DNA of 64,000 nt from Centrapalus pauciflorus (Eukaryota; Streptophyta; Magnoliopsida; Asterales; Asteraceae), in the NCBI GenBank assembly GCA_020465985.1, contig JAANYP010002797.1, positions 249,248 to 313,247 on the forward strand. The letters run 5' to 3'. The stretch's first letter is position 1. Every line of letters begins with the position of its first letter. A program made the position numbers and the translations under genes. The notes under the pieces were generated by a model. The model saw nothing but the letters and a program-made list of their open reading frames with translations, was not told where the DNA came from and did not search any database. Shown piece after piece: positions 43,461-55,659 of the stretch.

Positions 43461-44122
43461 TATCAGGATCTAAAACTAATTTACCAAGACTAACTGATTT
43501 GAATTTATCAGAGTATAAATCAATAATCTTGCTTTGAATCAAAGTTTAATTAAGAAGTTTGCGGAATAACACTTAATTATTTTAACAAAAACTTTCAGAA
43601 TCAATAATAAATAAACACAAGAAATAATCAAAACTGCTTGTATTGCTGATTTCAATGATTACAATCACCTCTAATCTGTTTGATTAGACGAAGAACACAA
43701 ACTGTTCTTAGGGTTTTACAACCTTAGAGGCTTATGAAAACTCAAACAAAAAGCAATTACAAACTTGAATATGCAGAAAACTCCTATACAATAGAAAGAC
43801 CTATTCTATGTATTTATATTGCTTCTTGATTCGTTTCCTTGAAGGACTCTGACTTCTCTTATAGTAGATATGCTGGAATCTTCGTGTAGATTTCTTTTCC
43901 TGAATATCAGCACTTTCTGTTTGTAAATCTGTTGAGTAGCTTGAATCACTTGACAGCTTGAACAGAGCAGCTTGAGTTGATTTACTCTGGCAGCTTGAAC
44001 TTTTACACTAACAGCTCGAGATTCTTCAACTAACAGCATGAACTTTGTATTTACATAGAAATTCTACTAACCATTTGAGAAGTCTAACTAACAGCTTGAA
44101 CTACTTAGACTATTTCCCAACA
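43461..44122 (-). repeat. C5 3' LTR (662 bp)
   Basis: On the minus strand it starts TGTTGGGAAATAG after the tract GTTAGGGGGAGAT (44123-44135) and ends CCTGATA, so TG...TA replaces TG...CA. A TATA box (TATAAATA, plus 43810-43817) is visible. Words CAGCTTGAAC and relatives recur at 43880-44105. The 44136-44224 stretch is 3' UTR. Confidence 0.85.
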
Positions 44123-44224
44123 ATCTCCCCCTAACTTAAATTCTTTATACAAGACTTTAAGTTCTATACAAATAAGGAAATAAACAAGTATAACTGTTAT
44201 TTACAAACCAAGGCTTTCAAAAAC

Positions 44225-47038
44225 TTACAACTGTGCAAGTTTCTGATTGACAGCCTTCAAAAACTCTTTCTTCATATCTTCTCTATCAAAATGTATCTTC
44301 TCAGATCTCATCTGAAGTAACAGAGCTTTTGGCAGATCATAGAATTCAAAATTGAAGAACATACCAGATCCATCTGAAAATTTGATTCTGTAAGTACTTG
44401 ATTTGACAAACAGATCAACTTGCTTGATCTTCTTTCCCTTCTTGTTGGCATCCTCTATTTCTTTCTTTATAGACTTAGGGTCAACAATGGACTTCAGATC
44501 TTTGATGACTTGCTTCACTTGTGGTAGAGCTGATTTGACTTGTGTTACAGACCCAATGTTGTGCATCCTGGTAAGCTCATCTCTGGTCAACTTTTGAACC
44601 ATGTGCCAAAATGTGTCATACTCTTCTTCTGGACCAGATTCCCTTCTCACCACAAACTTAAATCTTAAGTCGATATTGTCCAGTGTCTTAGCATACCAGT
44701 AATTGATAAGAGGCTTTGTAAAATCATGCTGATCTAGCAATTTCTCTATTTCCAGGGCCTTTTGTAGTTGTTGCTCAAACAACACCTTTTTGACTTGATC
44801 CAGCTTTGCTTGTGGTAATAACTCAGATGCCAGAATGGAAGCAACAGCTTGATCAGAAGAAGCAGGGGCACTGGCAGCAGCTTGAACATGACTTGTATCG
44901 GATTGAACTGCTTCTTGAGGAGTTTGGACTTCTTGGGAGACTTTTGCTTTCTTTCTTTTGTCCATTTCTTTGTCATGAATATCCTGCAGCCTTTCTGTGC
45001 TCATGGACTGAGCCATCTTCTTTGGAATACCAGCTGCAAAGGCAAAATTGATCAGAAATCTTCTATGTTCAGCCTTAGAGTGCCCTGTTGGCAACTTCCT
45101 CTTCTTCTCTCCTTGTTTGACCACAAACCCCTTTAGGTAGTCACCTAAGGTTTCATCATCGTCCATTGGGGGCTGGGTTTGCTGGTCTAACTCTTGATCC
45201 TGTTCTTCTGCTAATTTTCTTGCAATTTCAACATCAAAGGCAATCTGGGCTTCTCTGGAAGAAAAATTGTGCTTTGGAGACTCAATTAGAATGCCCTTGC
45301 CCTTATCTTTTGTAGCTTGGACTGTACTGACTAGAGCTTGAACACCTTCCCTTATAACAAGTCCAGTTGCTTTTGAAGAAGCAGCTTGAGTTTCTAGGCT
45401 AACAGCTTGAGAAGCTGTTGGGACTGTTAGCCTAGATGGTGGAACTGTTGAGGCTGCTTGGACTGATGCTGTTGGAGCTGCTTGGACTGATTCAGGAAAC
45501 TCCTGATTCTCCCCCTTTTTGGAAGCATTGGTTTGGTCAGGAGGACCTACAACCTTTGCCCCTTGGGTTTGAATCAAACGCTCTAATTGAATGATCTTAT
45601 TTCCATAGAGGGTAAACCCTTTATGGAGATAATCCATTCTCTGATTTTGAGCCACTTCTGCTTGCTTTAGGGCTATAATTTGTACACCCTATGCAGAAAT
45701 GATAGACTTTTGGTATTCCAACATAGCTACAACAGGTTTCATCTTAGGATCCATCAAAAGCATGAGTTGCAGACTAGCCTCAAGATCAGAAAACACCTGT
45801 GGTGCTTGTGATCTATCACTGGCATGAATACCAGAAGTAGAAACATCTGGGCCCCTCTGTTCTTGGTTCTGGGGACTTCCAGCTTGTGTTTACACACTTG
45901 CTGTTGCCATGGGCGTGGTCTTACTGATGTTGACCCTGTCCTGTGCCTCTTGTGCAGAGACAGCAGTAGTTCCAGCCACAGAACCCATATGAACAATCTC
46001 TGGTGAGATGTTCACCTCCTGAGTGAGGATGGGAGTGTCCTCAATGTGTTCCCTTTGGATATTCTGTGCAGAAGTGTCCTCCTGCACAGGGCTATATGGC
46101 TCTTGTCTGAGGACTGAGGAGGAAGGAGCTTTCGGTCCTCTTTTCCTTTTATATAGAAATTTTAGTGGGGCTGTTGGCTGTACAATAGGATCAGAAGGAA
46201 TTTGTGTATCATGAGGAGTGGGTTGGGGTCCTGGGGGTGAAGCAGTAATGATAGGCTGAGCCTGCTCAGGACCCTCTCCTCTGTTTCTTGGGATGATGTT
46301 CATCATTGCAGAAGGCAATGGAACATCTACACTCAAAAAATTGGCACTTTGTTTTAAAAGCCTTTTGATGGAAGATAGTGAGTGCCTATGGGAAATATGT
46401 ATCCTCTTATGCAAATGAGAAGTGGTGCAGGTGTGTGCAATTATTTCTGCCAAAAATCTAGGATACATTAAAAACTTCCCATTCTTTAGGGAATGATGCC
46501 TTAAAATCCCCTGAAAAATCATATTTGAAAAATTGAACCGTTGGCCCGTTGAAAAGCACACTAAGGCAGTGGCAATATTAGAAGAAAATTCTGACCAACC
46601 AGTTCTTTTGGGGCTCATACACTGCTGAATGATGTGCACAAGATATTTCCATTTAGGAGAAAAATGTGCTTTCAAGAAAGTAAATGAATCAGCAGGACCC
46701 CTATATCCAATATTGTACAGACCAGTATGTAAAGCGTTAAGGGTTAGGTCTGTTATACCTGTGGCATCTTGAAGATGCAAATGGTGCCGAATGGATTCCT
46801 CAGTGATGGTGATGGGAGTGCCACCAATTTTGGATAGTATAGAAGGGATTCCATTGATGGTTTGGACGGAGGCACGGTTCCAGAATTGTTCGATATGAGA
46901 TATGTATATGGTGGGATTGATATTGAGGGCATGGTGGATATGGGAGTGTCTTAGGAAATCCATCATGTCATGGAACAGCTGAAGTTCAGAGTGCTTTAGA
47001 GAGTATGGTAGGCAGTTGTGTTCTTTGACAAACTCCAT
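44225..47038 (-). pseudogene. C5 ORF3, two nonsense codons
   Basis: One frame of 937 codons runs from ATG 47038 to 44225. In-frame stops are at 45890-45892 (TAA) and about 45694 (TAG). The N-domain has IHHALNINP, an EQFWNRAS motif near residue 50, KWKYLVHIIQQC and MYPRFLAEII. A Pro/Ser/Gln/Ala-rich middle follows, with repeated S-V-Q-A-A words, then charged helices and a C-terminal module (STYRIKFSDGSGMFF). It is closest in layout to C1 ORF3. No membrane helix is visible. The frame would otherwise be complete. Confidence 0.8.
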
Positions 47039-47379
47039 TGAAGATTGAACGGAGGTTTTAGCGTTGCAAAGAAGAGTGTGTGAATCGTTCAGAGAGAAAA
47101 GAAAGGCCGTGGAAGGAAACTTTGTAACTGGTAGTTACAACTGAACGAAACTGGGACCTTTAAAGGTTTTGAAAAGGTTGGGTCCCGCGCACACACATTT
47201 AAGAAATTACCTAAATACCCTGCACACTTTGAAAGATCAAGTGAATAACTAACAGTCCGAGAAAATGAACTAGCAGCTTGAGAAAATACTCAAGCTGTTA
47301 GTTGAAACTTATGCATCTTTTAATGAAACAGTGACTCCCCCTTAAATAAGCATATGAATTAGATAATAATGAAAACAAA
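47039..47379 (-). promoter_or_regulatory. C5 pol-ORF3 linker with internal polypurine tract and candidate promoter
   Basis: After the pol stop (minus strand) comes TTTAAGGGGGAGTCACTG (about 47326-47343), an internal polypurine-like tract. CAGCTTGAG-type words follow (47255-47310). Then comes CCTTTAAAGG (47157-47166), a TATA-like palindrome about 120 nt before ATG 47038. No splice donor is evident. Confidence 0.45.
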
Positions 47380-50296
47380 TTAATCCATGTTTACCATACC
47401 AATATTTGATACCAGGAAAGTGAACCTTCCTACATCAAAAGGTTTTGTGAATAGATCAGCGAACTGATCATCAGTATGTATTTTGGTAACTTGGATTAAT
47501 TTCTTCTCATTACAATCCCTTATAAAGTGAAATCTGATGTCTATATGCTTGGTTTTTGGGAATTTCACTGGGTTTTGCACAATGCTGATTGCACTTGAAT
47601 TGTCAATGTAAATAGGAGTGGATAAAAAGTTCATACCATAGTCTCTCAGTTGATTTTGAATCCACATTACCTGGGAGCAGCAACTTGCAGCTGCTACATA
47701 TTCTGCTTCAGTGGATGATGTGGACACAGTTGTCTGCTTTTTGCATTGCCAAGAGACCAGTCTTGCTCCTAGGTATTGACATCCACCAGTTGTGGATTTT
47801 CTGTCAATGTTGCATCCTCCATAATCACTGTCAGAGTAGGCTGTTAATTCAAGGGGAGAGTCTTTAGGATACCATAGGCCTAAATGTGGTTGGCCTTTGA
47901 GATATCTAAAGATTCTCTTAACAGCAACTAAGTGTGAATCCTTTGGAGAGCATTGGAACCTAGCACACACACAGACAGCAAACATTATATCAGGTCTAGA
48001 AGATGTTAGATACATAAGTGATCCTATAAGAGATCTGTATAAATGAATGTCCACATCTATGCCATCTTTGTCTGTATGGAGCTGCTTGTGAGGATCCATT
48101 GGAGTGCTTGCAACCTTTGTGTCTTGATACCCAAACTTTTCTAGTATATCTTTCACATACTTTGATTGACTTATGAAAAGACCAGTGGGCTTCTGCTTGA
48201 CTTGCAATCCTAGAAAGAAAGTGAGTTCTCCCATTGAACTCATTTGGAACTTTTTGTGCATTAAAGCTTCAAACTCTTTGCACAAACAATCATTGGTTGA
48301 GCCAAAGATGATGTCATCAACATAGATTTGGACAAGCAGAATCTCAGCTTTGATGGACTTAGTGAAAAGTGTTTTGTCCAGAGTGCCTCTCTTGAACCCA
48401 TTCTGTAGAAGGCATGATGACAGAGTGTCATACCATGCTCTGGGGGCTTGATGGAGACCATAGAGAGCCTTATCTAACTTGTAGACCCTGTCTGGATACT
48501 TGTAGTCCTCAAAACCAGGAGGTTGACACACATAGACCTCTTCTTCAATTATCCCATATAGAAAGGCAGACTTCACATCCATTTGATACACTTTGAAACC
48601 TTTGAAGCTTGCATAGGCCAAGAATAGTCTGATGGCTTCAATTCTTGCCACTGGGGCAAATACATCATCATAATCTATGCCTTCTTCTTGAGTGTACCCT
48701 TGTGCTACTAGCCTTGCTTTATTCTTGATGACTATCCCTCTCTCATCTTTCTTGTTTCTGAACACCCATCTTGTTCCAATTGCTCTCTTTCCTTTAGGAA
48801 GATCAACCAGAGTCCATACATTCTGAATCTTGAACTGTAGAAGCGATTCTTGCATTGCCTCAATCCAGGATGAATCTTTCAATGCTTCTGATGCCTTTTT
48901 AGGTTCTAGTTGAGACATGAAACAGGCATGTTCAAAAGCAGCTAGATTGAATTCAGAAACTGCTTGTTCAGCAGCAGCAGTCTCATTGTGAACCATTTTC
49001 CTTGTTTGTACAGGGGTACTTGGATCACCCAGTATTTGATTGAGAGGATGATACTTGTGAACCCTGAGTGTAGGCTCTCTCTCTCTCTGTCTGAAAAGAG
49101 GATCCAAGATTTGTATCATCTCCATCAGGACCAGTGGATGGTTCAACTTCTGGAACAGCTTGACTTGAGTCTGGGACTGTTTCCCTTTGTGTTGGCGCTG
49201 TTCTCTCAGGACTTGGGAGTGGCACTTCAGTGTCTAGAATTGTATCATGTTGAGCATTCGATACCCCTGGAGGGTCACGTGACAGAAGTGGAATAGTGAT
49301 GTATTCATCCCAATTGGTTGGATCTGCAGCAGTTTGAAACTTTGTGCCAACAGTTTGAGAATTTGTATTGGCAGCATGAGAATTTGTGTTGACAGCTTCA
49401 AATCTGTTTGCATCAGCTTCTGCAGTATACTCAACAAAGCTCAGAGAATTTGTTAGTGAATCTAAATCAAACAACCAATCAGGACCAGTGCCTTTGACAT
49501 TTGCAGTATTTTCATTAAATTCAACATTGACACTTTCTTCAATGGTTTTAGACACACTGTTATATACTCTATAGGCTTTGCTTTGACTTGAGTATCCTAC
49601 AAAAAATCCTTCTTCAGCCTTACTTTCAAACTTCCCTAAGTGAGTCTTAGTGTGAAGAAAAGTATATGGACATCCAAAAGGCTTGAAGAAAGCTATTAGG
49701 GGACTTCTGTTATGGAATAACTCATAAGGAGTTTTCCCTTTAGATTGAACAACCTGAACCCTATTCAGAACATAACAGGCTGTATTAACAGCTTCTGCCC
49801 AGAAAGTCATTGGCAGGTTTGAATCAACTAACATTGTTCTAGCAGCCTCAATTAATGTTCTGTTCTTTCTTTCAGCTACACCATTTTGCTGTGGTGTTCT
49901 TGGTGCACTGTATTGTCTAGCAATACCTTTGGACTCACAGAAATTGTTTAGAATATGATTTTTAAATTCAGTTCCGTTGTCTGATCTTATCACCTTAACT
50001 TTTGAGTTGGATTGGTTTTCTATCTTAAGAATAAATGACTTAACTAGCTCAGCAGTTTCATCTTTAGTCCTAAGAAAGTAAACCCAAGTAAATCTGGTGA
50101 AATCATCAACAATAACTAAACAGTAAGCCCTTTTATTCAAACTCAAAACAGATGTTGGACCAAATAGATCCATATGAATCAGCTGAAGAGCATATGAGAT
50201 TGAATTTACTTCTTTGGCCTTATGAGAAGTTTTGTGTTGCTTGCCTTTAAGACATGCTACACAATGATCATCACATATGAACTCCTTTTGTGGTAA
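47380..50296 (-). pseudogene. pol: C5 pol: integrase, RT and RNase H (part downstream of C6)
   Basis: The frame continues the pol segment at 60157-60755 after removal of C6. The integrase core has HMDLFGPTSV, RSDNGTEFKN and NGVAERKNRTLIEAARTM. A 2-nt slip in a (CT)n run near 49075-49088 breaks the frame between integrase and RT. RT has RWVFRNKKDERG and QIYVDDIIFGS near 48320. RNase H has DRKSTTGGCQYLG and ADLFTKPFD, ending VNMD at 47380. Apart from the C6 insertion and the slip, the frame is open. Confidence 0.9.
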
Positions 50297-50943
50297 TGTT
50301 GGTACATCCCGTGTGACGATAGCAGTCTAAGTTGTCTTACATTGTGATTTAGCATATGTTTGGTATATATATATTATGTATGATTGATGATTATCAGTGT
50401 TTGTATGTTTGAACCTGATGTAACGTATTACAAGAAGTTCAAACATAAAGCTCAAAGATAAAATCAGTCATAAGGTAATATCATAAGTTTCAAACACTTA
50501 GTTGTATATGTCAAAGGCTAGATTCGAATTGCATAAGAGGATACATTCGAATCTGTGATAGATTCGAATGAGACCTTAGATTCGAATATAGGATAGATTC
50601 GAGACTGTCATGTTGAACAGACTCGAATGGGCCTTGGGCCAGATTCGAGTCTGACCCACATCAGATTCGAATCAGGGTCTATAATTAGGGATAGACTCGA
50701 ATGATTAGAGGACTTTTTGCAGAATTCGTGAGGAATTAAGCAAGAGGCGATCTCGAGTTTATCAGCTAGGTGAGTGCCGTTTCGGAGAGAATTAGTACGT
50801 AGGATCGTTCGTGTGTCGTTCGTTCAGCGTCTAATAGTCTCCGTGTTCCGTTGGTTGAGAGTTGTCCGTCTGACCGTCAACGAGGATTCCGCACTCGTTC
50901 ACGGATCCGCGTCTAGATAGATCTTGCAGTCGTAGACCTTACA
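50297..50943 (+). repeat. C6 5' LTR (647 bp)
   Basis: It starts TGTTGGTACATCC and ends GACCTTACA; TGGTATCAGAGAC follows at 50946 as primer-binding site. Nine copies of a GATTCGAAT-type word lie at 50523-50702, so this family carries its word array inside the LTR as well. TATATATATA occurs near 50360. Confidence 0.95.
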
Positions 50944-50974
50944 AGTGGTATCAGAGACAGGTTGCTCCAGGCAC

Positions 50975-53900
50975 ATGACGGGGGAAAGGAGTCTTCTCAC
51001 AGACTTCAAGGGGGGTAATAGGGGATTCGTATCATTCGCGGGTAACAAGGGTGGAAATATCACTGGAACTGGAGAAGTCACTAATGGGACGATTACTTTG
51101 GATCAAGTTTATCACGTTGATAAACTGGTTCATAATCTCATTAGTGTCTCTCAAATCTGTGATAAGAAGAACTCGGTGTTATTTACTGACACTGAGGCGT
51201 TAGTGCTAAAGCCTGGATTCAAAATACCTGAAGATTGGATATTGATGCGGGCGCCAAGGAAGAATGACTTGTACATGCTCGATATGAACAAGCCAGATAC
51301 TTCGATGGGTCCGATCTGCTTACTATCAAAAGCTTCAGAGACGGAGTCCGTACTGTGGCACAGACGCATGGCTCACCTGCACCTGAGAAAGATGAATTAC
51401 ATTACGAAGCATGGACTGGTGCAAGGTGTGCCCATGAAAAGTTTTCAGTTCGAGGATAAGTGTCTACCTTGCATGAAGGGCAAACAACACAAGAAGACAC
51501 ACAAGTCCAAGAAGCAGAATTCCATAGCCTCAACATTCGATCTGTTGCACATGGACCTTTTCGGCCCAATCAACAAAAGGAGTATTGGAGGTAGTTGGTA
51601 CTGCTTAGTTATCACCGACGATTACTCACGTTTTTCTTGGGTTTTCTTTTTAGGTACGAAGGACGAGACGGCTGCGAGGCTCATCGGGTTCTTGGACCAA
51701 GTGGAGAACTCATATGGAACTAGGGTTAAATGTATTCGTAGTGATAATGGAACTGAATTCAAAAACACTGTAATTGGTGTATATTGCCTATCAAAGGGCA
51801 TCGTGCATCAATTCAGTGCACCATATGAACCTCAACAGAATGGGGTGGCCGAACGTAAAAATAGAACTTTGATTGAGGCTGCAAGGACTATGCTTTCGGA
51901 TTCAAAGCTTCCTACCATGTTTTGGGGGGAGGCAGTGAATACCGCGTGCCACATTTTAAACCGAGTCCTTACAGTCAAATCATTGAACAAAACATGTTAT
52001 GAAATTTTGAATAAACGGCCACCTAACTTAACTGGATTCGAACCGTTTGGAGTACCATGCACACTTTTAAGAACAAAACATCAACCGAAGTTTGGTGAAA
52101 AGGCTGACGAAGGATACTTCCTAGGTTATGTGCCAAACTCACCAAACAAACGGGTGTTCAACAAAACAACTGGTACTGTGGAGATTGTGTATAACATTGA
52201 AGTCACGAGTTATACACATGAACCCCAAACTGGTCCGGAATGGATATTTGACTATGATAAGTTATTTGAGTCATTTAACATTCCTCTGGATTATAATGCA
52301 GGTACAATAGAGAAGGACTTGGCGACGTTGCATCTGAACGACGATGGCCAAATCTTTCCAAGGACCACGTTCGAATCTACTTCCGAGCCTACTGCGACTA
52401 TAGATGGGTCTCCAGAAGTTGCTGATCAAGAGGCACCTACCACTGAGAATCAGACTCAAGCATCGAGTTCCAACTCTGAGGAAAATGTCCGTGAGGAGGA
52501 AAATGTAGAAGCTGAGCCTGTTCCCCCATTAGGTGAAATAGGATCCAACTTAGGAGATAATCTAAGAGTTGATGATATAGAGACCTCTAGGATTAACAAG
52601 AACCATCCAATAGAAAGCATCATAGGAAATCCTAACGAGGGTGTGAGGACTCGGAGTAGTGTAAATAACAACACCGTGTTGTTGTCGATGATAAACGACT
52701 CCGAGGCATATCACACATGTCTATATTCGTGTTTCATATCGCAAGTAGAGCCCAAAAATGTGCAAATGGCACTTAAGGACAACTCCTGGGTTGAAGCAAT
52801 GCAGGAAGAACTTTCACAATTTAGGAAACTAGAAGTGTGGGAGTTAGTTCCGTTACCTCGAGGGGAGATTGCTATAGGAACCAAATGGGTTTTTAAGTGC
52901 AAAAGAGACGATCGGGGTATAGTCACGCGCAACAAGGCGAGATTAGTTGTAAAGGGTTTCAACCAAGAGGAGGGAATCGATTACAACGAAGTTTTTGCAC
53001 CAGTAGCAAGGCTGGAAGCCATTAGGTTGTTTCTAGCGTTTGCCTCCTTCAAAGGCTTTAAGGTATATCAACTGGATGTTAAGAGTGCTTTCCTGTACGG
53101 GAAAGTGAAGGAGTTAGTGTATGTAGAACAACCGCCCGGATTTACAGATCCAAAATATCCTGAGAGAGTATATCGCTTAGATAAGGCTCTTTACGGATTA
53201 CATCAGGCACCTAGGGCATGGTATGAGACTCTATCCAACCATCTGTTAGAAAATGGCTTTGAGAGGGGTAGGATAGATAGTACTCTATTTGTGAAGAGAA
53301 AGGGAGATCACTTTATCTTGGTACAAGTGTACGTCGATGATATCATTTTTGGATCATCAGACGAACAGATGTGCAAAGATTTCGAAAAGGTGATGAAGTC
53401 TAAGTTCGAGATGAGTGCTATGGGAGAGTTGAATTTCTTTTTAGGGTTACAAGTTGACCAAAAGAAGGAAGGGATGTTTATCCATCAAACTAAGTATGTC
53501 TATGACATATTAGAACGGTTTGGGATGGAGGGAACTAAGTTGACTGCCCACTTCAGCACGCCGATTCAAGTGAATCACAATCTCGGGCCGGGTACTGAAA
53601 GTGATACCGATGTGGATCCGACTTTATATCGGGCCATGATTGGGTCACTTATGTATTTAACCGCTTCAAGACCTGACATAATGTTTGCTGTGTGTATTTG
53701 TGCTAGGTTTCAAGCGAATCCGAAGGAGATGCATATGAAAGCTGTGAAGCGGATTCTACGATACCTCAAGTCGAAACCGAAGCTGGGACTTTGGTATCAC
53801 GCGGAGGGAGATCTAGAGTTGGAGGCGTTCACAGATTCGGACTACGGAGGATGCAGCTTGACGCGCAAATCAACGACTGGAGGTTGTCAGTTCCTAGGAG

Positions 53901-54286
53901 GGAGATTGGTGTCCTGGCAATGCAAGAAACAAACATCGGTAGCCGTGTCAACGTGCGAGGCCGAGTATGTAGCTGCTGGTAGTTGCTGTTCACAGGTTCT
54001 GTGGATACAACAACAATTGCGGGATTACGGTTTGGCTTACACTCAAACTCCTATTAGGATAGACAATCAATCTACAATTGCTATAACTAATAATCCAGTT
54101 AAACACAGTAAAACAAAGCACATAGACATAAGGCATCATTTTATTCGTGATTGTGCTGAAAAGAACTTAATCAAACTGGTAAAAGTGGCAACAGAAGATA
54201 ATAATGCAGATTTATTTACCAAAGCGTTTGATAAGTCACGGTTTGAGTATTTAATTCAACTGAACGGAATGCGCAACCCAGAGTAA
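50975..54286 (+). CDS. pol: C6 pol: protease remnant, integrase, RT, RNase H; intact 1103 aa
   Basis: The frame is open back to 50945, inside the primer-binding site; ATG 50975 is the first Met. Only the end of the protease site remains (GCSRHMTG); the catalytic Asp and everything upstream are lost. Integrase has LWHRRMAHLHL, HMDLFGP, RSDNGTEFKN and NGVAERKNRTL. RT has KWVFKCKRDDRG and VYVDDIIFGSS near 53340. RNase H has TRKSTTGGCQFLGG and CEAEYVAAG, with a final ADLFTKAFD. TAA at 54284-54286. There are no stops or shifts, so integrase, RT and RNase H could be made if translated, but without protease they could not be released normally. Gag and protease would have to come from a partner element. 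Confidence 0.92.
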   Translation: MTGERSLLTDFKGGNRGFVSFAGNKGGNITGTGEVTNGTITLDQVYHVDKLVHNLISVSQICDKKNSVLFTDTEALVLKPGFKIPEDWILMRAPRKNDLYMLDMNKPDTSMGPICLLSKASETESVLWHRRMAHLHLRKMNYITKHGLVQGVPMKSFQFEDKCLPCMKGKQHKKTHKSKKQNSIASTFDLLHMDLFGPINKRSIGGSWYCLVITDDYSRFSWVFFLGTKDETAARLIGFLDQVENSYGTRVKCIRSDNGTEFKNTVIGVYCLSKGIVHQFSAPYEPQQNGVAERKNRTLIEAARTMLSDSKLPTMFWGEAVNTACHILNRVLTVKSLNKTCYEILNKRPPNLTGFEPFGVPCTLLRTKHQPKFGEKADEGYFLGYVPNSPNKRVFNKTTGTVEIVYNIEVTSYTHEPQTGPEWIFDYDKLFESFNIPLDYNAGTIEKDLATLHLNDDGQIFPRTTFESTSEPTATIDGSPEVADQEAPTTENQTQASSSNSEENVREEENVEAEPVPPLGEIGSNLGDNLRVDDIETSRINKNHPIESIIGNPNEGVRTRSSVNNNTVLLSMINDSEAYHTCLYSCFISQVEPKNVQMALKDNSWVEAMQEELSQFRKLEVWELVPLPRGEIAIGTKWVFKCKRDDRGIVTRNKARLVVKGFNQEEGIDYNEVFAPVARLEAIRLFLAFASFKGFKVYQLDVKSAFLYGKVKELVYVEQPPGFTDPKYPERVYRLDKALYGLHQAPRAWYETLSNHLLENGFERGRIDSTLFVKRKGDHFILVQVYVDDIIFGSSDEQMCKDFEKVMKSKFEMSAMGELNFFLGLQVDQKKEGMFIHQTKYVYDILERFGMEGTKLTAHFSTPIQVNHNLGPGTESDTDVDPTLYRAMIGSLMYLTASRPDIMFAVCICARFQANPKEMHMKAVKRILRYLKSKPKLGLWYHAEGDLELEAFTDSDYGGCSLTRKSTTGGCQFLGGRLVSWQCKKQTSVAVSTCEAEYVAAGSCCSQVLWIQQQLRDYGLAYTQTPIRIDNQSTIAITNNPVKHSKTKHIDIRHHFIRDCAEKNLIKLVKVATEDNNADLFTKAFDKSRFEYLIQLNGMRNPE

Positions 54287-55650
54287 TTTGACCTTAGTAG
54301 TAGTAAGTTTATTTTCTTTTAGAGTCGTAGTATTTCTTTCTTTATAGTAGTCTGCTAATTTAGGAAAGTTTCTATTTTTAGTAAGTTTCTAATTTTAGTA
54401 AGTTTCTATTTTTAGTAAGTTAGTAGGTTAGCTTATTTTACTGCTTTTTCTTATGAAAAACAAAAGAAAAAAGAGAGAAAATCAGAAAAATACAAAAAAA
54501 GAGAATATCAGAAAATGAGTTAAGTCTTAGATACATAGGTTCAAAGTGACGAAAATTAGCCCCGTCGTTACAGACTCTAAGTATTTAGGCTTTCACACAT
54601 AATGCAACTAAATCCTAAGTGTTATACTTTATTTAGTTCGATGTGTTGGTAGGCATAATACATATAGGGAATCTCAAGGCTAATAAAATATTCTTGAAAA
54701 AGTCAAGCGTGTCACTAACTTAGATGTACGACCAATCGGTCTTAATTTTTATGTACAAGACATACAAACATTGAGTCTAAATGAGGTATGCAAACTTTCT
54801 GGGGATGTATGGCAACATCAAATACATCTGACAATGGAAAGAATAGAAATATCATGTAAAACTGAGAGTCGAAAACATGCAACTCTGTTGTACGTAAGTA
54901 CAGACCTGTTGTCTCTGTTTAGATTCGGGTTAGCAGACATGTCGCTTTGTTGTACGTCAGTACAGACCTGTCACCGCTGTCTGCTACCTTTAAAAATAAA
55001 CCTTAAGTCGAACTAAGACACTTTGTTGTATGAGAATACAGACCTGTGTCCGATGTTTGTCTTTTAAAGAAAGTTTGCAAATACCAACAAGTTAGAATTT
55101 TTGTCTGTGTGCCTTGATCATAAAAGTATGTCTATGTCTGAGTCACGTAAGATAATTTCCTGATAAATAAAAAGGCCAAGGGATATTCCGAAGTGTAGAA
55201 TGTTTAACAGGGTAAAATACCAACAATTGGCTAAATAGGTATGTCACAACAAACAATCAAAGGAATCAAAAATTCCTAAGTGTGAAAGTTTAAGTACTGA
55301 AAGTTAGTATCGGACATCGCTATCTGATTGAACCTTTCTTAGACTATACTCATCAAAAATGTTGTTAAGTATTTAGCTTAGATTGTCAAATTTTTCTTAA
55401 GTCTAGATTAAATTTTTTGGTCAACATTTTATTTTACTTTATTTTATTTTTACCTTAGTTTATTTTATTTCATTTTAGTTTAGGTAAAAGGTCAAAAGTT
55501 ACTGAGGGTGCATTCAAAGTTGGATAAAATAAACAATGCGTGAATTATCTTGAGCTTAGGGTAAAAGAGTTGGCATAGTTTATCTGGTTACACGATACCG
55601 TAGAAAAAGTTGGAAATGTTGAATTTATTTCAAAATTTTCGAAAATTTTC
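54287..55650 (+). repeat. C6 linker with two repeat series, no gene
   Basis: At 54365-54422 a 16-17 nt unit TTTTTAGTAAGTTTCTA occurs about three times. At about 54885-55060 a module CTTTGTTGTACGT-AGTACAGACCTGT occurs three times (near 54885, 54942 and 55020), spaced 57 and 78 nt. The rest is AT-rich. The 54771-55016 open frame spans these repeats and is not convincing. Confidence 0.65.
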
Positions 55651-55659
55651 TAAGTATTG

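Noticed and set aside
54771..55016. An 81-aa frame in the C6 linker.
   Set aside because: It spans the diverged repeat modules and has no protein-like conservation.
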